From: Rothia sp. P100
GTDB taxonomy: Bacteria; Actinomycetota; Actinomycetes; Actinomycetales; Micrococcaceae
Assembly: GCF_023712425.1 (NCBI RefSeq)
Contig: NZ_JAMAYG010000004.1
Location: 248,001 to 312,000, forward strand
Reading direction: 5' to 3'
Length of the DNA stretch: 64,000 bases
Positions 7,796 through 16,503 of the stretch are shown one piece after another. The stretch's first letter is position 1. Each line of letters opens with the position of its first letter. Below the pieces are notes generated by a model, which saw only the letters and a program-made list of their open reading frames with translations, was not told where the DNA came from and ran no database searches. The translations under genes and the position numbers were made by a program.

Positions 7796-9187
7796 ATGCT
7801 TTTTGAACGAATTTATGAAGAGGGACTAGCACAGGCAAGCTACTTCATTGGCTGCCAGCGCAAAGGCCAAGCTATTGTGGTTGATGCCCGCCGTGACATT
7901 CAGGTTTACCTTGATCTAGCTGCCAAAAATGGCATGGACATTATTGCTGTCACTGAAACCCACATCCACGCGGACTACCTATCGGGAACCCGCGAACTGG
8001 CATCGTCAACCGGCGCCACCGTTTACCTCTCGGGGGAGGGTGGAACTGACTGGCAGTACGACTTTGACGGTACGAGAATCCACCACGGCGACACCATCCA
8101 GCTGGGCAACATTACCCTTACAGCTCAGCACACCCCGGGCCACACCCCTGAACACCTGTCCTTTCTCGTGACCGACGGTGCGGTGGCAGATCAGCCCGGC
8201 TATATGCTGACCGGTGACTTTGTGTTTGTGGGAGATCTGGGGCGGCCAGACCTGCTCGATGAGGCAGCAGGTGGCAAAGACACTCGCTTTGCGGGCGCAA
8301 AAGATCTCTTTGCAAGCCTCAAGAGAGTCTTCATGCCCCTACCGGATTACGTGCAGATTTACCCGGCGCACGGTGCAGGTAGCCCCTGCGGTAAGGCCTT
8401 GGGAGCGGTACCCACCAGCACCGTGGGCTACCAAAAAGCTTTTGCATGGTGGGCGCCCTATCTTGAAAACGACGATGAGCAAGGGTTCATTGATGAACTT
8501 CTGGACGGACAGCCGGACGCACATGCCTACTTTGCGCGCATGAAAAAAGAGAACCGGCTGGGCCCAGCGCTCATAGGACAACCTGCCCATCCCGAAAAGC
8601 TGGATGTTGAACAGGTCAAGAATATGTTGAGTGACGGGTCAGCTCTACTGGTTGATACCCGTGACCAGCACAGCCTCCACAGGGGAACTGTTAAAGGTGC
8701 ATTGAACGTTCCGGCAGGAGACCAAGCCTCCAATTTTGCTGCCTGGGTGATCGACCCGGAGCGTGAGCAACGCCCCCTCATCGTCACTTTTGATGATGAA
8801 GCTAACGCGGCTCAATTTAGGGACGCTCTCTACCGTGTTGGTATTGATACGGTGCGTTTCTTTACCTCTGATATCGCTGAGTTGGCGAACTATCAGCCAG
8901 AAACCATCGTTCCGGCTGATTTAGATCACACCGGTTACGATGCCCTCGTTGATGTGCGCGGCAAGGGGGAGTACGCTGCCGGCAGTATCCCTGGGGCACA
9001 GCAGCTATCTGGCGGGTCAGCGCTCTGGCGCCTCAATGAGCTACCGCAGACTGGTTCAACCCTGGTGACTTTTTGCCAATCAGGTGTGCGCAATTCGGTA
9101 GTGGCTAGTGGTCTGCGTCGAGCAGGTTACAAGGTGCTGGAACTTGAAGGAAGCTACCAGGGCTGGCTGGATGAGCAGGGTGCATAA
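7796..9187 (+). CDS. Persulfide dioxygenase-rhodanese fusion (CstB-like)
   Basis: A 463-residue enzyme. The N-terminal metallo-beta-lactamase fold of the ETHE1 type shows THIHADYLSG (H56, H58, D60), HTPGHTPEH (H116), LTGDFVFVGD (D141) and YPAHG. It would oxidise persulfide to sulfite with a mononuclear iron. Two rhodanese domains follow: the first (about 270-355) lacks the catalytic Cys (VTFDDE in its place), and the second keeps it (TFCQSGVRNS, C427). MBL, inactive rhodanese and active rhodanese is the order in Staphylococcus CstB, which turns persulfides into thiosulfate. ATG 7796 follows GATAGGAG. The dedicated promoter and operator indicate sulfide-stress induction. Confidence 0.9.
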   Translation: MLFERIYEEGLAQASYFIGCQRKGQAIVVDARRDIQVYLDLAAKNGMDIIAVTETHIHADYLSGTRELASSTGATVYLSGEGGTDWQYDFDGTRIHHGDTIQLGNITLTAQHTPGHTPEHLSFLVTDGAVADQPGYMLTGDFVFVGDLGRPDLLDEAAGGKDTRFAGAKDLFASLKRVFMPLPDYVQIYPAHGAGSPCGKALGAVPTSTVGYQKAFAWWAPYLENDDEQGFIDELLDGQPDAHAYFARMKKENRLGPALIGQPAHPEKLDVEQVKNMLSDGSALLVDTRDQHSLHRGTVKGALNVPAGDQASNFAAWVIDPEREQRPLIVTFDDEANAAQFRDALYRVGIDTVRFFTSDIAELANYQPETIVPADLDHTGYDALVDVRGKGEYAAGSIPGAQQLSGGSALWRLNELPQTGSTLVTFCQSGVRNSVVASGLRRAGYKVLELEGSYQGWLDEQGA

Positions 9188-9311
9188 CGATAGGTAAATA
9201 ATTACCTCCAGGGCGTGAAGTATCTCCCCTAATAGGGCTATAAGCGGAGTAAACTGATAACTTGGTATAAGCAGTACACAAGCACACTTATAATGCAAAG
9301 AGAGGTGGCTC

Positions 9312-10220
9312 ATGACCACTCCAATGGATCCTATTGGGCAAACTCGTGCTCAGAGCGTCCGCGCCGATGAAATGCCTGCCGCTAACCGCGGTATCCGCGC
9401 GGGCATCAACAACATCAAATCCAGTGCGACCCAGGTTGTTGATGCAGGCAAGGTTCTTACCCGCCTTACCCCCAAACAGCTTAAAGACGAAGTTGCCATT
9501 GCCAAAATTGAGGTCAAAGAAAAGGGCATCGCGGTAGGTAAGGGCGCTGCAGTAGCTGCTGTAGCCGTCATCTTCGCACTTTTCATGGCCATCGCTCTGG
9601 TCATCCTTGCTTACGTTGGTCTTGCCGCGATCATGCCTAACTGGGCAGCTGCCCTCGTACTGGTGGGGCTTTTCCTCCTGTTAGCTGCCGTGCTGGGCTT
9701 CCTCGGTTACAAGATGATCATGAAACAGCTTCCTTTCAAACCTGAATCAGCAATCTTCGGTGTACTCTACGACCTCGGCGTGCTCAAGGAAGGCTCAGCA
9801 ATGACTTCAAAGCGAGTCAAGCGTGAGCAGGCTGAAAAGGCTGAAGCTAAGAAGGCTGAATCAGAAGAGAATAAGAGCGAGGACTCTGAGAAGACCCCTG
9901 CCGCTCCTGCTCCTAACAAGGAACAGCTCATCCAGCGCACTAAGCAGCGCCGTGAACACCTCAAGACCCTGCGCGATGACATCGAAAACCACGCCAACGA
10001 CGTTCAGACCCGCGCTAAGGGCCTGAGCCAGGAGGCTAAGTACAGTGCCAAGAACACCCCTGCGACTGCGGCATCTACTGCGGCTGCCAACGGCAGGAAC
10101 CTGGTTAACAATGCATCTGACCCTGAAACCCTGCAGGCCCACTGGAAGTCCTTTGCCGCGCTGGTAGCTTCCCTCGGTGCCTTCTTCGTATTCCTAGGCA
10201 AGCTCATTCGTCGCAAGTAA
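9312..10220 (+). CDS. Actinobacterial Holin-X domain protein fused to a DUF3618-like region
   Basis: A 302-residue membrane protein. Residues about 50-145 resemble the Putative Actinobacterial Holin-X family: an amphipathic DEVAIAKIEVKEKG helix followed by two long hydrophobic segments. A highly charged Lys/Glu/Ala linker follows (about 165-205). The QLIQRTKQRREHLKTLRDDIE helix then looks like the DUF3618 motif, and a last hydrophobic segment precedes the basic end LIRRK. In many actinobacteria these two families are separate neighbouring genes; here they form one chain. It starts at ATG 9312 after GAGAGG. The role is unknown; despite the name, family members are chromosomal and not phage lysis genes. 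Confidence 0.75.
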   Translation: MTTPMDPIGQTRAQSVRADEMPAANRGIRAGINNIKSSATQVVDAGKVLTRLTPKQLKDEVAIAKIEVKEKGIAVGKGAAVAAVAVIFALFMAIALVILAYVGLAAIMPNWAAALVLVGLFLLLAAVLGFLGYKMIMKQLPFKPESAIFGVLYDLGVLKEGSAMTSKRVKREQAEKAEAKKAESEENKSEDSEKTPAAPAPNKEQLIQRTKQRREHLKTLRDDIENHANDVQTRAKGLSQEAKYSAKNTPATAASTAAANGRNLVNNASDPETLQAHWKSFAALVASLGAFFVFLGKLIRRK

Positions 10221-10244
10221 GTCTCCCTGACTTACGAGTATGCG

Positions 10245-10280
10245 CCCGCCGCCCTTTCTCAGAAAGGGCGGCGGGTTTTT
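10245..10280 (+). terminator. Intrinsic terminator
   Basis: Perfect 15-bp stem CCCGCCGCCCTTTCT (10245-10259) with AGAAAGGGCGGCGGG (10261-10275), then TTTTT. It ends the Holin-X gene transcript. Confidence 0.93.
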
Positions 10281-10415
10281 GTTGAAATAGTGGGGTTTAC
10301 AATCGTGTGAGAGTGAACGAGCTATCTGCACTGAACCTGCAAAAAATTAATCAATCCGGTAGTGTCTTGATGGTAGCAAACACCCTCTCTTCAACCCTTA
10401 AAGGTGACCACATCA

Positions 10416-11621
10416 ATGGCCACGCAGCCCCTCACCATTCTTATTGGTGCTGATACCTACCCTCCCGATATCAATGGTGCAGCGCAGTTCTCCCACCGTC
10501 TAGCACGAGCCATGAAAGATCGGGGGCACACGGTTCACGTCATGGCGTCCCGTCAAGAAGCAGGTACAACAACGTCCTTTGACGTAGACGGCCTAACAGA
10601 GCACCGCGTGCGCTCGCACAAGGTGGTCACCCACTCCTACATGCGTTTGAGTTTTCCGTGGGAAATTTATAAAGACGCTGAACATATCGTCCAACGCATT
10701 AAACCCGATGTTATTCATGTCCAGTGTCACTACATCATCGGCAGGGTGCTCGCCAGAATCGGTAAGAAATACGGGATACGTGTTATCGCCACCAACCACG
10801 TGATGCCAGCGAACATCAACCCCTTCTTGCCCTTTCCTCAGTGGGGCAAGGACCTGGTGGAGAAAGCTTCATGGAGCGATATGCGCCGAGTGCTTTCTCA
10901 GGCGGCGGTTGTCACTAACCCCACTCAAATCGGGGCTGATGCTATGCGCGCTTCAGGTAAATTTAAGCGCCTGGTCATGCCGGTGTCTAACGGTATTCAG
11001 AGTGAGAACTACGAGCTTGCTCCCGGTGAAACGGTTGAGAAAGACCCTCGGGAGCTTCTTATCTTCTTTGCTGGTCGTCTGGCGGTCGAAAAAAATGTGG
11101 ATGTTCTCATCGAAGCGCTTGCACTACTTCCTGAGTCTTTGAACCACACGGTTCTTGAAGTAGCTGGCAGCGGTGAAATCCTGGAGAGTTTACAGGTTAA
11201 GGCGCATGAATGCGGTGTTGAGCACCGCGTGAGATTCTTGGGGTATGTTACCGACGAGCAGCTACGGGACGGCTACTTGCGCGCTGACGTCTTCTGTCAG
11301 CCTGGTACCGCTGAGTTGCAATCTCTCGTCACGCTTGAAGCGATGAGTGCTTCTAAGCCCGTGGTTTTGGCCAATGCACTTGCATTACCCCACCTTGTAG
11401 AAGAGGGGCAGAATGGTTACCTCTTCGAGCCGGGCAACCCCCAGGATTTAGCAGAAAAATTAGCTGCGGTGTTGCTTCTGTCAGAGGAAAACAGAACCAA
11501 AATGGGCCAACACTCTCATCGAATGATTGAGAAGCACGCAGCCGAGAAGACCTGGCAAACCTTTGAATCTCTCTACGTATCGAACCAGGCTTACCATGAT
11601 TTTGTAGCTGGTCGTCGTTAG
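10416..11621 (+). CDS. Glycosyltransferase, GT4-type (GT-B fold)
   Basis: A 401-residue GT-B glycosyltransferase. The N-terminal acceptor domain has the family opening ADTYPPDINGAAQFSHRLA, and HVQCHYIIG is in the middle. The C-terminal nucleotide-sugar domain has the ADVFCQPGTAELQSLVTLEAMS region (E-x7-E type motif) and NGYLFEPGNPQDL. Such proteins act on the inner membrane face and transfer a sugar from NDP-sugar or GDP-mannose to lipid or glycan acceptors. The acceptor is not clear. ATG 10416 is chosen over GTG 10404 because AAAGGTG at 10400-10406 serves it with normal spacing. It stands alone in its transcription unit. Confidence 0.82.
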   Translation: MATQPLTILIGADTYPPDINGAAQFSHRLARAMKDRGHTVHVMASRQEAGTTTSFDVDGLTEHRVRSHKVVTHSYMRLSFPWEIYKDAEHIVQRIKPDVIHVQCHYIIGRVLARIGKKYGIRVIATNHVMPANINPFLPFPQWGKDLVEKASWSDMRRVLSQAAVVTNPTQIGADAMRASGKFKRLVMPVSNGIQSENYELAPGETVEKDPRELLIFFAGRLAVEKNVDVLIEALALLPESLNHTVLEVAGSGEILESLQVKAHECGVEHRVRFLGYVTDEQLRDGYLRADVFCQPGTAELQSLVTLEAMSASKPVVLANALALPHLVEEGQNGYLFEPGNPQDLAEKLAAVLLLSEENRTKMGQHSHRMIEKHAAEKTWQTFESLYVSNQAYHDFVAGRR

Positions 11622-11704
11622 CCATGTAGGCAACAAATTTTTCTAGAGCAGCCCCTGTGGGGTATTCTTGGTAACGCTTGCATTGCTAGATTGCGTGTGG
11701 GCGG

Positions 11705-11778
11705 GGGGCCTTAGCTCAGCTGGTCAGAGCAGGGGACTCATAATCCCTTGGTCGCGGGTTCAAGCCCCGCAGGCCCTA
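11705..11778 (+). tRNA. tRNA with CAT anticodon (Met, or Ile2 read by lysidine)
   Basis: A 74-nt cloverleaf: acceptor GGGGCCT pairs with AGGCCCT (first pair G-T), D arm GCTC...GAGC, anticodon stem GGGGA/TCCCT around loop CTCATAA, T arm GCGGG-TTCAAGC-CCCGC, discriminator A. Anticodon CAT. By eye the body (CTTAGCTCAG, GACTCATAATC, CTTGGTCGC, GGTTCAAG) resembles bacterial tRNA-Ile2 genes as much as elongator tRNA-Met, so the amino acid is left open. The initiator mark of three consecutive G-C pairs in the anticodon stem is not clear. CCA is not encoded. Confidence 0.88.
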
Positions 11779-11784
11779 CAGCAT

Positions 11785-11834
11785 AAACCGCTTCCGTTAG
11801 GTTAAACGATATAACCTGATGGGGGCGGTTTTTC
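11785..11834 (+). terminator. Intrinsic terminator after the CAT tRNA
   Basis: AAACCGC at 11785-11791 pairs with GCGGTTT ending near 11831, with an inner AGGTTA/TAACCT helix. A T-run follows. Confidence 0.75.
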
Positions 11835-11878
11835 TATACTGGTCAAAATGCATGTGCTGACCGATGAACCAAAACTAC

Positions 11879-12415
11879 CTAGGCCGCAAAATCATCGCCT
11901 ATGGGCAGGAGAACGCTGGGATCAGCTAACCCCAAAAAGAGCAGGGGGTTAACGTAGTCGTCCGGTCCTTGACGAACACCCCAGTGTAGGCAGGCCGCAG
12001 GCTGGCAGTGAGCTACCTCTTGATCAAGCTGAGCGATAATCTGCCCCGCCTGAACCTCAGTACCTACCGGAAGAGTATCGGTCACCGGTTCAAAGGATGA
12101 CTTGTGCCCGTCCGGGTGCTCGATGGTCATGACTTTACGGTCCACCACGGTACCTGAAAAAGTGATGACCCCAGCTTCAGGGGAGCGCACCTTAAAATTC
12201 TCCTGCAGTGTGAGGTCCACACCGCGGTGACCTGGCGACCACTTCTGCTCAGGCTTTTCAAACTCCCTAGCAACGCTTAGCGGACCGGTCACCGGGGCTT
12301 GCCACCGTGGCGTCTTGCCATCTACCGCATCACTGCTGGGGGCTACTAGTAGAAAAACGGCGAGCAAAACCGCTAAAAGGCATTGATGCTTCACCTTCCG
12401 AATATAAAGCTTCAT
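11879..12415 (-). CDS. Secreted M23-family peptidase/LytM-domain protein
   Basis: A 178-residue exported protein. The basic start and hydrophobic stretch HQCLLAVLLAVFLLVAP (about 10-26), ending at PSSDA, form a signal peptide. The rest is an M23 zinc-peptidase domain: HRGVDL (first His/Asp ligands) and CLHWGVRQG near the end (final His). In standard M23 enzymes the latter motif is H-x-H; the first His, which helps catalysis, is Cys here, a form common in short actinobacterial homologues. It would cut, or simply bind, cell-wall peptide bridges. GAAGGAAG lies 8 nt before the ATG. Activity is uncertain because of the missing His. Confidence 0.8.
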   Translation of the reverse strand: MKLYIRKVKHQCLLAVLLAVFLLVAPSSDAVDGKTPRWQAPVTGPLSVAREFEKPEQKWSPGHRGVDLTLQENFKVRSPEAGVITFSGTVVDRKVMTIEHPDGHKSSFEPVTDTLPVGTEVQAGQIIAQLDQEVAHCQPAACLHWGVRQGPDDYVNPLLFLGLADPSVLLPIGDDFAA

Positions 12416-13165
12416 GGTGTCATCTTCCTTCGCTATGAACCTCTTACCCTGCGCCTGGCGAACGCTTTAACCAATACCAATGAAAAAGTGACATGGGAAG
12501 ATATCCCGCCCTGCAATCTGAGGGAGTTTTCCACTCAACCCCTTGGTATATCAAGCAGCCCAGTAACTACCATCACCTTTCCCACGGCAGATGAAACAGT
12601 TCATGGTGATGGCAGTATTGACTTGAACTTCTTACGGGGCACCCAACTCACATGGACTGCTAAAGACGGTGTGCAGAGAATTAAGTAGCTATTAAGGGCG
12701 GATTCACCAAGGAATTTTAGACTCATTAGTGTCAGTCAGCGGCAGAGCTAAAAGTGACCTGCTTACCAGACTTAAAACGCCCAAAATCGGTGTTAGAGCA
12801 GGCTTTGATGCGGTATAGTTGATGTTTGCAGTTTGCCTTTGTGCGCACTCGTGTGCACACTTTCAGCCTTCAACGGTAGAAAAGAGGCAAAGGGAATCCT
12901 TTTACATAGAGACCCATCCGCACCTTGGTGCGGGTTTGACATCGCGTAGTGCACAGCAGTTTTACCACTGATAAGGGACGTTCGGTCCGGGAAACCGGTC
13001 GCGGCCTGAGATTACCCGTCTAAACCTTTAACGGGCCGATCTGAGCGCTACCAGGGGAGCGGGTGCAAGCCCATACGCTCCACATGTAAACCGATAACTA
13101 CTATGCGCGTGGCGTGGTTAGCCTGGAATCAGGGGCCCGCCCGGCACTTTTCAAAAGGAGACGAC
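12416..13165. other. Intergenic region: possible gene remnant and long structured rpsB leader
   Basis: About 750 nt without a safe gene. A 101-residue plus-strand frame (12383-12688) reads through but overlaps the M23 start, has no ribosome site and matches no family I know; it may be a gene remnant. Further right, TATAGT at 12814-12819 with TGTTAG 17 nt upstream is a possible rpsB promoter, giving a leader of about 340 nt. That leader holds several hairpins: ATCCGCACC/GGTGCGGGT near 12917-12936, CCGG-GAAA-CCGG at 12987-12998 (GNRA loop), CCCGT/ACGGG near 13015-13035 and GGAGCG/CGCTCC near 13056-13081. Confidence 0.4.
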
Positions 13166-13978
13166 ATGCCCGTCGTAACTATGCGCCAGCTTCTCGATTC
13201 AGGTGTCCACTTCGGTCACCAGACCCGCCGCTGGAACCCCAAAATGAAGCGCTTCATCTTCACCGAGCGCAACGGCATTTACATCATTGACTTGCAGCAG
13301 TCACTGGCCTTCATTGACCAGGCTTACGAGGCTGTTAAGGCAACCGTTGCACACGGTGGCACCGTTCTCTTCGTTGGTACCAAGAAGCAGGCTCAGGAAG
13401 CCATCGCTGAACAGGCTACCCGCGTGAACATGCCCTACGTTAACCACCGCTGGCTCGGTGGTATGCTCACCAACTTCCAGACCGTTTCCAAGCGAATCGA
13501 TCGTATGAAGGAACTTGAGCAGATCGACTTTGATGACGTAGCAGGCTCACAGTTCACCAAGAAGGAACTGCTGTTGCTCCGCCGCGAGCACGAGAAACTG
13601 GAGAAGACCCTCGGTGGTATCCGTAACCTCACCAAGGCTCCCTCACTCATCTGGATTGTAGACACCAAGAAGGAACACCTCGCGATTGACGAAGCTCAGA
13701 AGCTCGGCATCCCCGTGGTAGCCATCCTGGACACCAACTGCGATCCTGACGAAGTTTCATTCCCCATCCCCGGCAACGACGACGCTATCCGCTCCGTCAA
13801 CCTGCTCACCCGCGTCATTGCGGATGCAGCTGCTGAGGGTCTGCTGGAACGCGAAAACAAGAAGGCTGGCAAGTCAGCTAATGCTTCCGAAGAGCCCATG
13901 GCTGAATGGGAACGCGAACTGCTCGAACAGCACGAATCCGCTAAGGCTGAAGAAGCTAAGGCAGAAGAAGCTAAGTAA
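13166..13978 (+). CDS. rpsB: 30S ribosomal protein S2
   Basis: Ribosomal protein uS2 (270 residues), needed for a functional 30S subunit. It opens with [24 protein letters not shown] and contains [12 protein letters not shown], both typical of S2. The C-terminus is a charged Ala/Glu/Lys repeat (about 245-270), as usual in actinobacteria. The open frame runs back to 13103, but ATG 13166 has AAAAGGAG 6 nt upstream. It is followed by tsf, the classic pair, with a hairpin in between. Confidence 0.97.
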   Translation: MPVVTMRQLLDSGVHFGHQTRRWNPKMKRFIFTERNGIYIIDLQQSLAFIDQAYEAVKATVAHGGTVLFVGTKKQAQEAIAEQATRVNMPYVNHRWLGGMLTNFQTVSKRIDRMKELEQIDFDDVAGSQFTKKELLLLRREHEKLEKTLGGIRNLTKAPSLIWIVDTKKEHLAIDEAQKLGIPVVAILDTNCDPDEVSFPIPGNDDAIRSVNLLTRVIADAAAEGLLERENKKAGKSANASEEPMAEWERELLEQHESAKAEEAKAEEAK

Positions 13979-13989
13979 AGCTTGAGAAC

Positions 13990-14025
13990 GATAAGGCACC
14001 CGCCCACCTTGGTGGGTGCCTTATC
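13990..14025 (+). terminator. Hairpin between rpsB and tsf
   Basis: A 12-bp stem, GATAAGGCACCC (13990-14001) with GGGTGCCTTATC (14014-14025). No T-run follows, so it may be a partial terminator, attenuator or RNA-stability element and not a full stop for tsf. Confidence 0.6.
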
Positions 14026-14097
14026 CTCTCACCGCCACCGGTTACGGTGGCACCCAATAGATTTTTGATCTGTTCACAAACCATCAAGGAGTTCACA

Positions 14098-14928
14098 ATG
14101 GCGAACTACACCGCAGCAGACATCAAAGCACTGCGCGAAAAGACCGGCGCTGGCATGCTCGACGTCAAGAAGGCCCTCGACGAGGCTAATGGCGATCAGC
14201 AGAAGGCAATGGAAATCATCCGCGTTAAGGGCCTCAAGGGCGTTACCAAGCGCGAAGGCCGTGCAACCGCAGAAGGCCTCGTAGCCGCACGCGTTGAAAA
14301 CGGCGTTGGCTTCATGGTCGAAGTTAACTCAGAAACCGACTTCGTTGCTAAGTCCGATCCCTTCATCAAGTTCGGTAACGACGTTCTCGAGGCAGCAGTT
14401 GCAGCTAACGCTTCAACCATCGAAGAACTCAATGCAGCATCCTTCGAGGGTAAGACCGTTGAGGAGCTCACCACCGAAGCTGGCGCACTGCTGGGCGAAA
14501 AGATCGTTGTTCGCCGCGTAGCACGCGTTGAAGGCGAAAACGTCGCTGTTTACCTGCACAAGACCTCAAAGGACCTGCCTGCACAGGTTGGTGTCCTGCT
14601 GGCTGTTGCTGGTAACGACGTTGAAACCGTTGCTCACGATGTAGCAGTTCACATTGCTGCAATGAGCCCCAAGTACCTCACCTCTGAGTCCATCTCAGCT
14701 GAGGACATCGAGGCTGAAAAGCGCGTTGCAGAAGAAACCGCACGCAGCGAAGGCAAGCCCGAGCAGATCATCCCCAAGATCATTGAAGGCAAGCTCAAGT
14801 CTTTCTACAAGGAAAACACTCTGGTTGACCAGGACTTCGCAAAGGACTCATCAAAGTCTGTTGCCGCAGTTCTGGAAGAGAACGGTGCAACCGCAACCGC
14901 TTTCGAACGTTTCCGTGTTGGTGCATAA
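14098..14928 (+). CDS. tsf: Translation elongation factor Ts
   Basis: Nucleotide exchange factor that reloads EF-Tu with GTP. The 276-residue protein starts with YTAADIKALREKTGAGMLDVKKAL, the UBA-like EF-Tu-binding domain, then NSETDFVAKSDPF of the core. ATG 14098 has CAAGGAG 6 nt upstream; the open frame extends further back without a ribosome site. It follows rpsB and precedes pyrH. Confidence 0.97.
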   Translation: MANYTAADIKALREKTGAGMLDVKKALDEANGDQQKAMEIIRVKGLKGVTKREGRATAEGLVAARVENGVGFMVEVNSETDFVAKSDPFIKFGNDVLEAAVAANASTIEELNAASFEGKTVEELTTEAGALLGEKIVVRRVARVEGENVAVYLHKTSKDLPAQVGVLLAVAGNDVETVAHDVAVHIAAMSPKYLTSESISAEDIEAEKRVAEETARSEGKPEQIIPKIIEGKLKSFYKENTLVDQDFAKDSSKSVAAVLEENGATATAFERFRVGA

Positions 14929-15004
14929 ATAGAGAAACTCGCTCTTTGAGTAGTTACCTTGCCCTGTCAAAGGGGCACTGTGATACTGCACAGAAAAGGT
15001 GAGT

Positions 15005-15040
15005 ACAAAGGGGAGTCCTACACAAGGGGCTCCCCTTTGT
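15005..15040 (+). terminator. Hairpin between tsf and pyrH
   Basis: An 11-bp stem, ACAAAGGGGAG (15005-15015) with CTCCCCTTTGT (15030-15040). No long T-run follows, so termination may be partial. Confidence 0.55.
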
Positions 15041-15106
15041 CGTATGCTAGAGACGACGCGAGCGCCGGTAGGCGTTGCACCTATCATTGAGTTGCCAGGA
15101 GGGCCT

Positions 15107-15841
15107 ATGACCACCACACCTATTCATAAAGATGACACCGGACGCCGCCGAGTCCTCCTCAAGCTTTCTGGTGAAGTTTTTGGTGGCGGACAGGTCGGTA
15201 TCTCAACCGATGTTGTACGAGGCATTGCTGAACAGATTGCGTCAACCATCGGAAAAGTTGAGGTCGCTGTTGTCGTGGGTGGCGGTAACTTCTTCCGTGG
15301 CGCCGAGCTTTCAGAAGCGGGTATGGACCGTTCGCGTGCAGATAATATCGGTATGCTGGGTACCGTTATGAATTCTCTGGCCTTGCAGGATTTCCTAGAG
15401 CAGGCTGGTATTGATACCCGTGTGCAGTCGGCTATCTCCATGCACCAAGTTGCCGAGAGCTACATTCCGCGCCGCGCCATCCGCCACATGCAAAAAGACC
15501 GCGTTGTGATCTTTGGTGCTGGTGCTGGTTTGCCCTACTTCTCTACCGATACCGTTTCGGCTCAGCGTGCTCTTGAAATTCATGCTGATGAGGTTCTAGT
15601 AGCTAAGAACGGGGTAGATGGTATCTATACTGCTGACCCCAACAAGGATCCCAACGCCGAGCGTCTTTACAACCTTACGTACGATGAGGCCCTGAAGCGT
15701 AACATCCGTGTCATGGACCAGACCGCTTTCTCCCTCTGCAAGGATAACAACGTGACGATGCGTGTGTTCGGTATGCAGGGTGAGGGCAATGTAGCTAGGG
15801 CCATCCTGGGTGACAAAATCGGTACACTGGTGACCGCATAA
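15107..15841 (+). CDS. pyrH: Uridylate kinase (UMP kinase)
   Basis: Phosphorylates UMP to UDP in pyrimidine synthesis; the hexameric bacterial enzyme. The 244-residue protein begins its fold with [13 protein letters not shown] (ATP site), has [24 protein letters not shown], and [13 protein letters not shown] near the UMP site. ATG 15107 follows AGGAGGG (15097-15103); the upstream frame extension crosses the hairpin region and is not coding. It lies in the conserved rpsB-tsf-pyrH-frr order. Confidence 0.96.
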   Translation: MTTTPIHKDDTGRRRVLLKLSGEVFGGGQVGISTDVVRGIAEQIASTIGKVEVAVVVGGGNFFRGAELSEAGMDRSRADNIGMLGTVMNSLALQDFLEQAGIDTRVQSAISMHQVAESYIPRRAIRHMQKDRVVIFGAGAGLPYFSTDTVSAQRALEIHADEVLVAKNGVDGIYTADPNKDPNAERLYNLTYDEALKRNIRVMDQTAFSLCKDNNVTMRVFGMQGEGNVARAILGDKIGTLVTA

Positions 15842-15856
15842 CTACTAGAGATTAGC

Positions 15857-15888
15857 CCCTACCAGTCTGACGCACTAGACTGGTAGGG
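15857..15888 (+). terminator. Hairpin between pyrH and frr
   Basis: A perfect 12-bp stem, CCCTACCAGTCT (15857-15868) with AGACTGGTAGGG (15877-15888). The flank is A-rich and has no T-run, so full termination is unlikely. Confidence 0.55.
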
Positions 15889-15940
15889 ACTGAATAAAAA
15901 GCCTGCCTTACGGTGGGCAAGAACCAAAAGGACAACACCG

Positions 15941-16498
15941 ATGGTTGATGAAACCCTCCTTGAAGCCGGCGAAAAAATGGATAAGTCCGTGGAAGCGCTA
16001 AAGAACGAATTCGCTAACATTCGCACCGGACGCGCTAACCCCTCGCTTTTTGCTAACCTCAATGCTGACTACTACGGCGCACCCACCCCCTTGCAGCAGC
16101 TGGCGTCCTTCCAGACCCCCGAAGCCCGTACCATCCTCATCACCCCCTACGACAAGAGTGCACTGGGTGCCATTGAGAAGGCAATTCGCGACTCAGATTT
16201 GGGTGCCAACCCCGCTAACGACGGTAACGTTGTGCGCGTTGTAATGCCTGAAATGACCGAAGAGCGCCGCCGCGAGTACGTCAAGATGGCTAGCCACAAG
16301 GCAGAAGATGGACGCGTTGCTGTGCGCAACACCCGCCGTCACGCCAAGACCGCTATCGATAAGCTGGTCAAAGACGGTGAAATCGGTGAAGATGATGGCA
16401 CTCGCGCAGAAAAAGAACTGGATGCCCTCACCAAGAAGCACACCGATCAGATTGACGCTCTGCTGAAGGTCAAGGAAGCTGAACTGACCGAGGTCTAA
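15941..16498 (+). CDS. frr: Ribosome recycling factor
   Basis: Splits post-termination ribosomes together with EF-G. The length (185 residues) and the motifs ALKNEFANIRTGRANPSLF, YYGAPTPLQQLA, PEMTEERRREYVKMA and VRNTRRHA are all typical. ATG 15941 follows AAAAGGAC. Overlap-free and closely followed (5 nt) by cdsA, so the two are probably cotranscribed. Confidence 0.97.
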   Translation: MVDETLLEAGEKMDKSVEALKNEFANIRTGRANPSLFANLNADYYGAPTPLQQLASFQTPEARTILITPYDKSALGAIEKAIRDSDLGANPANDGNVVRVVMPEMTEERRREYVKMASHKAEDGRVAVRNTRRHAKTAIDKLVKDGEIGEDDGTRAEKELDALTKKHTDQIDALLKVKEAELTEV

Positions 16499-16503
16499 AC
16501 ACG

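Noticed and set aside
9312-10220. Phage lysis holin
   Set aside because: The Holin-X name is historical. The gene is single, chromosomal in context, with no endolysin or phage genes near, and has a long charged C-terminal part.
12383-12688. 101-codon plus-strand frame overlapping the M23 gene start
   Set aside because: No ribosome site, antisense overlap with a better gene, and no family motif. It is mentioned in the gap entry as a possible remnant only.
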